NCBI GenBank assembly: GCA_021495925.1
Contig: JAKEKT010000015.1
Coordinates: 1 to 64,000, forward strand
Reading direction: 5' to 3'
Length of the DNA stretch: 64,000 bases
Source: Diplodia intermedia
Lineage: Eukaryota; Ascomycota; Dothideomycetes; Botryosphaeriales; Botryosphaeriaceae
How positions within the stretch are numbered: position 1 is the stretch's first letter; the number at the start of each line of letters is the position of its first letter. Below the pieces are notes generated by a model, which was not told where the DNA came from, made no database searches, and saw nothing but the letters and a program-made list of their open reading frames with translations. Both the position numbers and the translations under genes were made by a program. This document shows positions 23,896 through 34,400 of the stretch, piece after piece.

Positions 23896-25262
23896 TCACG
23901 CATCCACCTTCTTGGGTATCTTAACCTGGCCCCTCTTCCTATCCTCATGGGGGGCGCCGTATCTCCAGCCGACGCCGGCGGGATGCTTCCCGTCGCGGCC
24001 GACCTGCTCGACGCTGAAGTCGTGGAACCTAAAGTCCCAGCGCCTGGCGGGGACGCGCGAGGTGCGGGCGGCCCTCGCCAGCGCCCTGCGCTCGCGGCGC
24101 GCCTTTTCCTCGTCGTGGCGGTCGTTGCGGGCCCTCTGGCGGTCGAGGCGCTCCTCGTAGCCCAGGCCCTCGAGGCCGTCGCGCTCGAGCTCGACGAGGT
24201 CCGGGTGCGGGATGCGCTTCTCGGCCGGCAGCAGCCCGTCGGCGAAGGCCTTGGCCGCGTCGGTGCGCGTGAAGTGGCGCGATTCCGACGTCGGGTGGAA
24301 GAGCTGCTGGCGCGTGGCCGGGTGCACGCGGATGTCGGCGATGGACTCGTGGTCGGGTTGGAAGGCGACCTTGGGCGCTAGCCGGGTTGTGGGCAGCATT
24401 TGGAGGACGGCTTTGGCGTAGGGTTTTGCCATTGGTTTTCCCTGGTGGTGGGGGTGTGACTGTCAGCGTTTTTGCTCCTGTTCGTTGTGCGGTGTTGAAG
24501 AGTTTCGAGGTGTTTTATGACGGATCAGAGATAGATGATTTTTAACCATATAGGTGTCTTCAAGACTAATCGAATTTTTTTTGTACTCATCTTTCGAAAA
24601 ACGAGGGGGGTTGATGTGTGAATAGAAGCTGGAAAGAGTTCGTTGCTTACCTCTGCCTCCCACTTCTTCTCCATCGTCTTTAACCGCACGACCGCCACCG
24701 CCCTCTCCATGGTGACCTTGTATTTTGGGCTGACCACCAACAGCGCCGCCGACTCGGACACGGTGCTATGTACCACCTCCTCGTAGATCTTTTCGCGCAG
24801 CTCCTCACTCAGCACCGGCTGGCTGTGGAAATGCTTGTTCAGCGGGAACGGGGACAAGTCTTGCTTGGTCTCCGGCGGCAACCTGCCGTCATCGCGGGCC
24901 TCCTCGTCCTCCTTGGCCTTGATACCCTCGATGCGATCCTCCAGCCCTCCATCGCTCGGCTCCTCCTCAGTTCTTTCCCTCGGCTTTGGCGATTCATCGC
25001 CAGTGCCCCGCAGCAGGTTGCCCTGCTTGTCGTATGCGCCGAGGTAGTTGGTCGACCCCGGCAGCGGATATCTGAGCTTCGCGCCCGGTCCGTTCAGCCA
25101 GTCGTACATCTGCCGCCGCAGCTGCGTCTGCTCATTGCGACATGACCGAGAGAAGCTGCGGGCGTGCCATTGGTGTGATGCGTGTGATGTGCACTGTAAC
25201 CGTGCGGCCGGAATGCATTGCGAGACGGAGGATGTGAAGCTGGAGGGAAGCCGCGAGGGCAT
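23896..25262 (-). CDS. Mitochondrial small-subunit ribosomal protein, Bot1/mS45 family
   Basis: Two exons, 25262-24651 and 24441-23896, separated by a 209-bp intron in phase 0, encode 385 residues. The conserved opening block of the Bot1p/mS45 (yeast Mrps35) family follows a short Arg/Ser-rich presequence: YDWLNGPGAKLRYPLPGSTN at 53-72 and YDKQGNLLR at 77-85. A central charged linker (about 88-125) leads to a helical region, and the second exon is Lys/Arg-rich, as in other mitoribosomal subunits. Function by family: structural component of the mitochondrial 37S subunit. The frame could read on past the donor at 24650, but it then soon ends in A/T-rich sequence, whereas the spliced model continues a conserved protein. 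A GTCACGTGAC palindrome lies 194 bp upstream. Confidence 0.88.
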
Positions 25263-26468
25263 TGTGGCGCGAGGCTGGAGCTTGGCTCAGCAGAGGAAAG
25301 AAACGGAACTACTAATTACAACGGAAGAGAATTGGGCAGCGAAAGTGGGGAGGGTGGGCGTTGCGGGAGTGGACGGGTTGATGAGGAAGGTGTGGTGGTC
25401 CGGCGGCGGCGAAGTTTTCTTGGGCGCAAGCTGCCGGCAAGCGAGGGACGCGGCCGTCACGTGACCACCATCACCCATCTGCCTGTAATGACTCCACCCT
25501 GACGGCACCTCAGGCCGGGGCTGACGATCACCGTGCCGAGAGCCAGGCCGCACATAGATCGTCAGGGCCCTACTACCAATGGCACATTAACTTCCGGCAC
25601 TATGCAGGTCAGCCTGGCGATCCTGCACGATACTCCATTCAGCATGCGGGGGTAAAGACAGATCTTAATTCAAATGAAACAGCCCTTCTGATGGAATCTA
25701 GCTAGAGTGACGACTAAGCTGGGGAAACGCAAGCGAGCGAACGACCATGATGCAATGATACGAGGGAAATCGTCCTGCCAGCCGTGAACAAACACCAACC
25801 AAGCATGCACCTCCGCACGAGCGCCCTACTAATGTGCGATCCAGCGCCGGAATCAGCAGCGCCCAATCCGCACACAGACGATATGCACGAGAACCCAGCA
25901 TCCAAGGAATCGAAACGCGATGATGACGAATCCCAATAACACCCTCCCAGATATGCCCCGACTCCAGCGACCGTGCTTTTCCTGCCCAGCAGACCAGGCC
26001 GATCATCGATCCGTCGAGATCTAAGCACGCAGGAAAAAGGAAAAAGAGAAGAAGAGGGGGTCCCAAGGAACAGAACACCCGTGATAATGCAACAACGCTA
26101 CCGACAGCGGGCCAGGACAAAAATGCAGAAAAACGCATGAGGGGGAATCATTGCTGTATGCTGTAAATGAAACCACCTCCAAAGTGACCTGCAGGCCTCG
26201 GCGGCCTTTGTGGAGGGACGTCGCGCCATGACCGTGAAACCCATTTCCCACACGGGAACAGAACCAGAAATGAATACAGATGATCGAACACCATGCAAAT
26301 GTCTCGGGAATGACAGAAGACGTTGGGATCTCGGGACAGGGGACAAAGGGAAAAGAAACGACGATAAGGGAAACAGCGCGCCCATACTCCGACCCATCCG
26401 TTCGCTAAAACTCCTCCAGTATCATGCATAACAGCATGAAGAAAAAGATTCCCAATCCATCTATGCAA
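25263..26468. other. Intergenic: promoter of mitoribosomal gene and 3' flank of RRM gene
   Basis: No gene is visible. The notable element is the CACGTG palindrome at 25456-25465. The part 25700-26400 has scattered short frames on the minus strand without motifs. Confidence 0.5.
25456..25465. promoter_or_regulatory. GTCACGTGAC palindrome (Cbf1-type E-box)
   Basis: A perfect 10-bp palindrome with the CACGTG core lies 194 bp upstream of the mitoribosomal protein ATG. Cbf1-like bHLH factors bind TCACGTG and have been linked to ribosomal and mitochondrial gene control in some yeasts; use here is inferred. Confidence 0.45.
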
Positions 26469-28253
26469 TTAACGGCCCATCATGTAATCTGAATAGCCGC
26501 CCGCCATGCTGCTGAACCCGCTGTTGGCGGCGGCCGAAGCCATGCCGCCCGTGAGAGGTTGAGTCCTCATGGCGTTGGGCGGCACCCCGAAGCCGCCGTT
26601 GGAGAAGACCCCGAAGTTGGAAGAAGCATTCATGCCCACTGGCGAACCCACACCCACTGGCGAGCTCATGCCGGGAGGGGTGAGGCCGGGCGGGGGCCCG
26701 GTTGCCGTGGTAAAGCTCTGGTTCATGCCAAACCCACTGCCAACGCCCGGCATGGCGTTGTGAGGCGTCATTGGTGTCGGGGGAATATTATTAGTGTTGG
26801 TTTGTCCGTTCCGCACGCCCAGGGGATTCTTTGAGAAACTCAATCTAATACCGCCCTTGACACTGTTGTGGAGCGGATGCCCGTAAAGTTCGTTCAAAGC
26901 CTTGGTGGCGAACGACACGTCTTCGAATTCAACAAAACACATCGGACCGTTCGCCTTGGTCCGAAAGCACAGTCTCTTGTAACCGCGTTGCTTGGAAAAC
27001 ATGGCCTTCAGCTCATCTTCCGACGTGTCGATTGGGAGATTGCCAACGTAGAGCGTGTTGCAGGGCGGGTTCTGGTCTGCCGGATTGACCGGGGGATAGT
27101 TGTGCCTCTGATAATGGTGCGGAGTCAGCTGATAGTTGGAGTTTGGTCCCATCGGCCCCATGGTTGATGACATGTTCTGTGGAGACATGGTCGTGATTGG
27201 CGGTCCAGGAGACTGCACGGGCCCGACAGAACGCGGTGAAGCGAAAGTCGACAAAGGAGGGGAAGTGAGGCCGGTGGATCCGCTCGTCGTGTTCAAAGAC
27301 AGACTGGCAAAGCGAGACACAGGTAGCGATGGTTGAGTAGTACGACGGGCCATGTTTGGTCCATTCTGACCGCTTCTTGCGTATGCCACCGGGTCTTTGA
27401 TCAGTTCGCTCGTCTCATCGTCACCTGCATCGTCGTTGATCAGCTGCTTGCTGAGGTTCTGCGTGGCTTCTCCGAATGTTTTGGTCCCGGTGGGAGATTT
27501 GGGTCCGAAAAGGCCACCTTCCGGGATCGAGAATTCGGCTCCTCCGAGGCTCGAGGAACCGTTTGGCGGAGACATTTTCTCCATGGACTGGAAAGTGCCG
27601 TTGAAGCGGGATGACTGGCGTCCAAGCGAGGAGCCTGCTGAAGAAGTTGAGCCCGAAGTCTGGCGGCTTGCAGTGCCATCGACGGTGTTGCGCCTGGCCC
27701 CGATGGCGCCGGGAACGGTGTTGCTGGGAAGCAGTTCGACGACCATCTTCGCATCATTTGCGGCATTGGCCTTTCCGTTGAGCCTGTCTCTAGCCTCTTG
27801 AGCGCCGGCGAGGGTCCTAAATCGCGCAACTGCGGAGACGAATCCTTTGTCTTCAGCAAAATCCGCCTTGATGATCTCCGTGTTGATCAGGTCCTTTGCG
27901 AACAGGAGCATGCTGCGGACGGCTTCGTCGCTGGTGTTCCGCGGCAGCTTGCGCACCAGGACGGTGGTGGCATACTTCATGTCCGAGCCGCTGAGGGTCG
28001 GCTCCAGCTCGCTGAGCGAGAGCAACGAGGACGGCCCGCTCTCCAACGCCTTCCTCTCACCGATGGGCGATAGGGTGTAGCTGTGGGACAGGGGGGCGCC
28101 GGTGGTCGAAAAAACGTCTGCCGTCATTGCTCCCGCGGAGAAGGGCAGTTTTGGCGGGGATGACGAGGTGGAGCTGAAGGAGCCGTGCAGGAATGGGCTG
28201 TTGGACGAGAGATTGGATGGACTCGTGCTGCTTGAACTTGGCCCCGCGGCCAT
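26469..28253 (-). CDS. RRM RNA-binding protein, Whi3/Scw1 family
   Basis: A single exon of 594 codons starts at an ATG at 28253. An N-terminal Ser/Pro-rich region is followed by a divergent RRM-like domain (about 94-176, TTVLVRKLPRNTS start) and a canonical RRM (about 398-478) with RNP2 LYVGNL at 401-406 and RNP1-like MCFVEFED at 438-445. The linker and the Gly/Met/Pro-rich C-terminus are low-complexity and probably disordered, typical of Whi3-type proteins that form cytoplasmic RNP assemblies. Family members bind mRNAs to control cell-cycle entry (Whi3), cell-wall integrity (S. pombe Scw1) and, in filamentous fungi, nuclear division and polarity. The gene is preceded by a very long gene-poor region, consistent with a long 5' leader, though no splice sites were traced there. 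Confidence 0.9.
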   Translation of the reverse strand: MAAGPSSSSTSPSNLSSNSPFLHGSFSSTSSSPPKLPFSAGAMTADVFSTTGAPLSHSYTLSPIGERKALESGPSSLLSLSELEPTLSGSDMKYATTVLVRKLPRNTSDEAVRSMLLFAKDLINTEIIKADFAEDKGFVSAVARFRTLAGAQEARDRLNGKANAANDAKMVVELLPSNTVPGAIGARRNTVDGTASRQTSGSTSSAGSSLGRQSSRFNGTFQSMEKMSPPNGSSSLGGAEFSIPEGGLFGPKSPTGTKTFGEATQNLSKQLINDDAGDDETSELIKDPVAYARSGQNGPNMARRTTQPSLPVSRFASLSLNTTSGSTGLTSPPLSTFASPRSVGPVQSPGPPITTMSPQNMSSTMGPMGPNSNYQLTPHHYQRHNYPPVNPADQNPPCNTLYVGNLPIDTSEDELKAMFSKQRGYKRLCFRTKANGPMCFVEFEDVSFATKALNELYGHPLHNSVKGGIRLSFSKNPLGVRNGQTNTNNIPPTPMTPHNAMPGVGSGFGMNQSFTTATGPPPGLTPPGMSSPVGVGSPVGMNASSNFGVFSNGGFGVPPNAMRTQPLTGGMASAAANSGFSSMAGGYSDYMMGR

Positions 28254-30673
28254 GTCGTTCTTTGTGCGTCGTTAGCAGCGGGCGGGCGGGCGGGCGCGTG
28301 ACAAAGACGTAAAGCGCGCGTAATTGAGGCTGTGGGACAAAGAAGGGAGCGAGCGATCGCTGAATCGATTGCGGCGAGGCAAGGCTGGCGGGCGATCTGG
28401 GCGAGGGAGAATGCAACGGCTGATGGCGATCGGCGGCAACCGGGCTCAGGGTGCGGGCGCGCGGGCTGCGTCGTCGGCGCGGCAGCCGGCTCTGGCGCGG
28501 GCGCGGCGAGGGCGAGGGCGAGGGCGGCGTCTTGAGAGGTGAGGTTCGCGATGCGATGCGACCCGACCGAGACACGGGCAGTTCGCAGACCCGGCAGGGC
28601 TTGTGGGCCGGGTAATCGGTCAGCGGAAGGCAAGTCGGGCGCTAGCAGAAGCCCTTGGTCGTCAGGGAGATGCGCATGCAGCAGCTGAGTGGCGGGCGTG
28701 GTCGGGCGACGGGTGTGGTGGACGAGGTGTGGAGAGTGATGATGGGCGTGGTCGAGCGAGGGTCGAGCGCAGCTTGGACGTTGGGGCGCTTTTGGGGGGC
28801 CAGCCAAAGCTTCAGCGATAGCGGGACGCGTGCGAGCGGGCCAATGGGAGCGGGCGCGCAGGCAGCGTTGGATCCGGAAGGACGAAGGGCGGGAGCGTGT
28901 GGGGGGAGCGAAGGGGCAGCGGGCAGCGAAAGGCAGCAGCACGCGGGCGAGTGCAGAGGCGCGGCTTAGCACGCCAGCAGCGGCGGAGGCTGAGAGCAGC
29001 GCTGCTTGAGATAGCTGACACAAGAGGCGTGACTCGCCGCGCGCCGGGGTGGGCAGCAAAGCCACAGCGGGCTGGATTGGGCAGCGCGCGCGGCGATCGA
29101 TTGGCCTGATAGCAGCGCAGACTCGACGTCGCGGCCGCGGATCCACGGGCGCGGCGGGGCGCGCTGTGCTCCGGGCGCCGCGTCGTCGCGGTCGCTCCAG
29201 AAGTCGCACTTGCGCTGCTGGGCATCGCGCATCCTTGCAGCCGGGCGGCATCTTCCTGGGCCATCCCAGGAACTGCGCACACGAATCACCGCGCCAGGCC
29301 CGTCGGCAGCCCAGCCGCCGCGGCTTGACTCATCCAGCCCTCTGGCAAACTCTCGCGACTCGCTCCCGAGCGGTGATCGCGGCGCAAAGCAGCTAGCTGC
29401 CCGCGTGGAGGCGCCCCAGCCCAAGAGCTCCGCCGCCTCCGCTGAGACACGGCGACACACGTTTTAAGATCCCAAACGGTGCTCCGGCCTCATGGCCAGC
29501 AAGAGCCTCATCCCGGCGCACGTGAAAGCGCCAGCACTGCAGCCCGCCGCGCCGCGCTGACCAGCCGTCTCCTAGAGAATCCTCAACCTGCGTCCCGCCC
29601 GCCCGCCAGCTGACGTTCGCCAACGCCACCGCGGGAGACGAGCGAAGTGCTCCGCCATGCTCACCCAGGCAGTTGAATGCATTTATACGTCCGCATCTTG
29701 TACACAGCTCGCACGCAGGCGACGGCCAATTCGCGCCCACCCGCACCTGCCCCATACAGACAACCACCTGCTCACAGAAAACAAGACAGATGTAAGTGTC
29801 GAAGGGCGAGGGCTCAATCTTTGTCACCTGCCGTGCCGCGTCGCGTCGCGCACACGCGCCAGCTGCTCCGCTGCCGCACGGCACTGGGGCACAGTCCGCC
29901 AGCCGGCCGGCTCTGAACCACTGGCCCTGGCCCTGGCGCTGCCGTCACCACTTTGCTTTTGATCGGAGATCACAGGAAGAACGAACTGCTCCGCAGCGAG
30001 CGTCGCGCAGTATCGCCCTGCAACGTGGAGCCACCCAGGCCGAGGGCGCCTGTGCAACCACACCCAGCGCCGACCCGCCGTCCGCCTCCCGCAGCGAGTC
30101 GAGCCGACGCAGCCCGCACACCCATGCCATTGAAGCCGGCAGTCAGGCTCGCCTGTGTCACTCCAACCCGCGGCCCGTGAGCTTACGTTTCATCCCCTCG
30201 ACGCGCCGTAGCACCTCAGTGCCACAAGCTGACGCCCGCCGCCCGTTCACTCGAGTACCTCGTCCGCCGGCCTCTGCGAGTCCTTACACCGCATGCCGTT
30301 CTGTTGCGTGTGCTCGGCCACGATGCTCAGCCTCGTCTGGCAAGTACATGTGGAATGCGGCCTTGTTTGTTTCGATAAGAGCACGCTGCCCGCGTCGGCG
30401 GGACCAAATGAGATCGGGCTGCGCTATCTCTGTGCTCCGATATTCCTTTCCTTTTCCTGCTGTTTGAGAAGGCTGACACCCTACGAGCCACCCCACCGAC
30501 GGCCAGCCCGGCCTGGCGGAACGCTCAAAATCCCCTATGCTTGCTGCAAGGAAGCTCTGCGATCTTGCGCGTCCCGTTCCTCGTCTAGATCGAGCCTTGT
30601 CGGGACGCGGGACGAAGTTCTGTCACGGATAGGTTCGTTTTAGCAATGCCCAACCTCACCTCGGACAGCCTAG

Positions 30674-30707
30674 ACGGAATCAGCTGGTCGCGGTCAGCTG
30701 ATTCCGT
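30674..30707. repeat. Perfect 13-bp inverted repeat, 8-base loop
   Basis: ACGGAATCAGCTG at 30674-30686 pairs perfectly with CAGCTGATTCCGT at 30695-30707 around GTCGCGGT. No T run follows, so it does not look like a Pol III end. It could be a dimer-binding site or an RNA hairpin. Confidence 0.75.
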
Positions 30708-31380
30708 TTCAATACGCCATATGTCAGCCACGCTGAGGCCTTGTCAAACCGTGGAGAATGGAAGGCTTCGAGAGCTCTCACATGGCAACGGCTTACCTGA
30801 AATGCTAAGGATTCCATGGGCTTCTTTACACAACAGGGATGCCCACAGCAGTCGACAACTGATCCGGAAACGGCCTCCCCAGGAAAGTATCCTCTTCGCA
30901 GCAACTAGATTTCGGTGCTCCCAGGTTCGCCCCTGCTGGGATCCAACCTCCGCGTGCGCAAGGGCTTACGGTCCTGAATCAGACCTCACTCGACGGATCG
31001 GCGGCCATTATTGCGGGGTCGGGCCATCCTCGTCGTATCCGCGCAGGCGGACGACTGGCTGGAACGGTCGTAGTTCGGGACCGCGACTCTGCAGCGATTC
31101 CTCAGCAAAGCTTCCGTATTCTTGTCACCAGTCATGGCAACACCGAGTCCTGATAATCTATGGCTTGCTCCACTTTATCGGCCAGCGCTTATGAGGCTGC
31201 AGCACTCGCGGCCCTGCCTGCGTTGAGTCTGGCCTTGATTCTGCGGTCGCTCCATCAACTAGTCTAGCCGCGCTTGGCTGCACATCGAGCCAAGCTTGAC
31301 AAGCCTCCGAAAGGGGTGTCTCATAATGCGCGCGTGAAAATGGAATACCTCTGATCGGACAGAAACTGGCGCCGCTGCCG

Positions 31381-31410
31381 CAACCGCAACCGCAACCGCA
31401 ACCGCAACCG
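31381..31410. repeat. (CAACCG)5 hexanucleotide microsatellite
   Basis: Five perfect CAACCG units stand in non-coding sequence. Confidence 0.9.
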
Positions 31411-34400
31411 CACCACTGCCTGACCGAGCACCGGCACGACATGAGGCAGCACATCTCTACGCCATATCCTGCGCTTCAAGGATACTCTTCCCTGAAACTA
31501 TCCTTACTAATTTAGGTCTACTCGGCTGAACTCTATGCCCTTGAATCCGGGGCAACGTTCGTGAAGCGCGGCGGGTAGACTGCCGGCAGGGCAGGCTTGT
31601 ATACATACTAACGGCAAAGCAAGATTTCCGCCCGCCCTGCTGCATCTCGGGAACCACCGGCAGGCCTCGCTCAGCAAGCGATACAGGTCACGCCCACCGT
31701 TTACACAGGGTGCAGGCAGCCATGTGCCTGAAATGGATTCCAGAGCGAGCAGGCATGTGAGCAAGCCAATGGTAGGTGCCGCAAGCAGCCGGCAAGCCTT
31801 ACAACCGTCAGCCATTCGAACCCGTCCAGCCGTCACCCACACCTCCTTTCACCTTAGCATCGGGCGCCCCACAAGCCTTGTTGCAGGGAACGTCAGCCCT
31901 CTGGAAACGGCTCCGGGGACTCGTGACACGGGCCAATGGGCTCTTTGGGTCAGCCATCCGCACCAGCATGTCCATCCCTTTAGCGGCGGGCCGAGGCGTG
32001 TGCCTGCCGAGTCATGGGCCAGTTACTTTTCCTTTATTGCTTTGGGCAACGCAGCGGGTTCCAGCAATGACAAGATTGTGCCACTGGACGTAGGCCCAAC
32101 CGGTTCCCGCACTTGACGTGTGTTCGCCGGGACCCTAAATCAGGCACGGAAGCGTGGCACAGGCACAATGCCTGTACATACTTAGGTGCATATGTACATG
32201 ACACTCACGCTTTCGATTCGCGGGGCTTGTCCTCGTCCATGCTGCTGCTCCTGTACATTCCATTTCACCACTGCCAGCCCTTTCGATGACCGGACTGCGT
32301 CGTCCACAGCCCTTGGGCCTCTCGAGACATGGCCGCGTCGCTAGCTACGGCCGCCCTTTCTTCCGGGAACTCTTCTCCTCAGCTCTTCCAGCCCAATTTG
32401 GGATGTAACCTGAACCGTCTCGAAAGGATGATATGTGCCCATTCGCCCATCGCCCAATCCCCTCGCTCCGAGCACGAATGAAAGCTCACGGGACGAGAGC
32501 CGCGGTGACCCACTCAACTTACTAACCTGCTTGCCTGATGGTCAGGATCAACGTGGGCTCCATCTGTGGTCATGACCAGCCCGGCACTTGCTCACATCCC
32601 ACCATGCCAAGCCGTTTCCCCTTCTCCCTCGCTCCCCTCCCATACATATTTTCGAATCTGAGACATGACGCGAGACTTTTGTCTTAGACAAGGAAAGAAA
32701 GAAAAATCATCCGAGAACCTTCTTTTGCCTTTCTCTCTCTCTCTCTCCCCTTTTCTGTCGTTATTGCTTCTTCCGTCCCGCGCGCGTAACGAACGGTCTA
32801 GGCTACCTTGGCCCGGGAACGCTCGGGAGGGGCTGCGGCTGGGCTGGGACTACGGCGGCTGGGCCGAGCTGAGCTGCGGCTTCCGGGATCTGACGACATT
32901 CGTCGGTTCACGGAGGGGGCGGTGCTGTCGATTGTCGTCTTTTGTCGACTACGCGTAGTAAGCACTCGGGGTGTGCGTTGCCGGATGACGTTTCGTGCAT
33001 GGTTTATCGGCCACTACGTAACCGAATCCTGTTGATTTTTTGTTTGTTGCAAGTTTTTTACTCCCCCAAACGCTGCGAACGGCCTGCTTGCTGCCGTGTT
33101 GGACGACGGCACTTCGCGGAGGCTCGTACGCGACATTGAGAACACGCTACGCCTTTACGGAGGGCGGGGTCCTTCCCTCTTGCTCTCCCGGCCGTGACAT
33201 AATGTATGTTTGCTTCGTGCTTTGATGGGCTTGAGGGGGTATGTCGCACGTCCGGGCTTTCACTGTCTCTTTGACTGGACCACTGGCGAATGGCCGGTTC
33301 AGTGCCTCGTCACTTCCCCAAACGATCTTTTTGGCTGCCTGGCTACTTCATAGCAGACCGGGTTGCAGTATTTCACCAAGAAATTGGACGGAAGGGAGGA
33401 TTCTCTCTAATGTGCTGGCTGTGAAGATCCTGACTACAAAGAAGTAGACAAACACTTGGTTTTGTAGTGATTTGGTCGGCAACTGTCAACAGGACTTCTT
33501 GTGTGGGATTGCATGGGCGGGAGATGAGGGAGCGGCTTTTGAGTATGCTCTACGTGGAAATGAAATGCTGCGTCACAACATTAGGAAATGGGCCAAGATG
33601 GCAACAAATGCAAAAGCGAGTCGTTCCCGGCCGAGCGCTTCCTGCTCTTGCTCAATGGGTAGCGAGTGGGTGCCATCAATGGATGATGAACGAGCTGCGT
33701 CCAACGGTGTAGTGCCAGCTTCTCTCCTCCCCCCTCTGAGAAGGAGAAGCCTGTTCTGCGGTAAGTGTTTCTCCTCCGCACACTGCCAGAAGTGTTCGTT
33801 CCGGTTTGGCACGCAGGACAACCGGCCTCGCACTTTCTCACTATACTGCCGTCCGTGAGAGGTAATAGAAAAAACAAAAAAAAAAATCCGCACAGCACCG
33901 GGCAGCATCTCACTTCTGCCAACAACCAGCAGAGTCAACCGGAAACCATCAGGCCACAGAAAATAATGGGAATTAAATCGACATCTCCATGCGCACTATC
34001 ACTCCACGGTAAGCTGCGCAGGCAAGAACACGATACAAGATATTGCGATGCTCACAATAAATTCTACCAGTCCATATATTTATTACCTCACCACGCATGA
34101 CCGCATTTGTCCTTCTCCTCTTCCTTCCCCCAACCTTTACCTTGCGCAGCTCAACCATGCATGCGCGGGGGGAAAAAAAAAATCAAGGCAGCGTGTGGCA
34201 CACCCCTGCAGGGCGGCGGAGCATTTGCTCGCCACTCCGACCGTTTCATTCGATGGACCGGCCTCCGGTTTCTCCCGCCTGCAAGCCAGTTCGCGTGGCT
34301 GATGATGACCCCCCAGGCCAATAATAATCCGGATAATCGCAGAACCCCCATCCTTCCCTCTGCATGAAGCTCAACCGTGTCTCTACGTACTTTTTCACAT

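Noticed and set aside
26559..28073. Several plus-strand frames over the RRM gene
   Set aside because: Antisense to the RRM protein, which has clear RNP motifs.
31381..31410. CRISPR-like or telomere-like repeat
   Set aside because: It is a simple (CAACCG)5 microsatellite with no spacers, and the unit is not TTAGGG.
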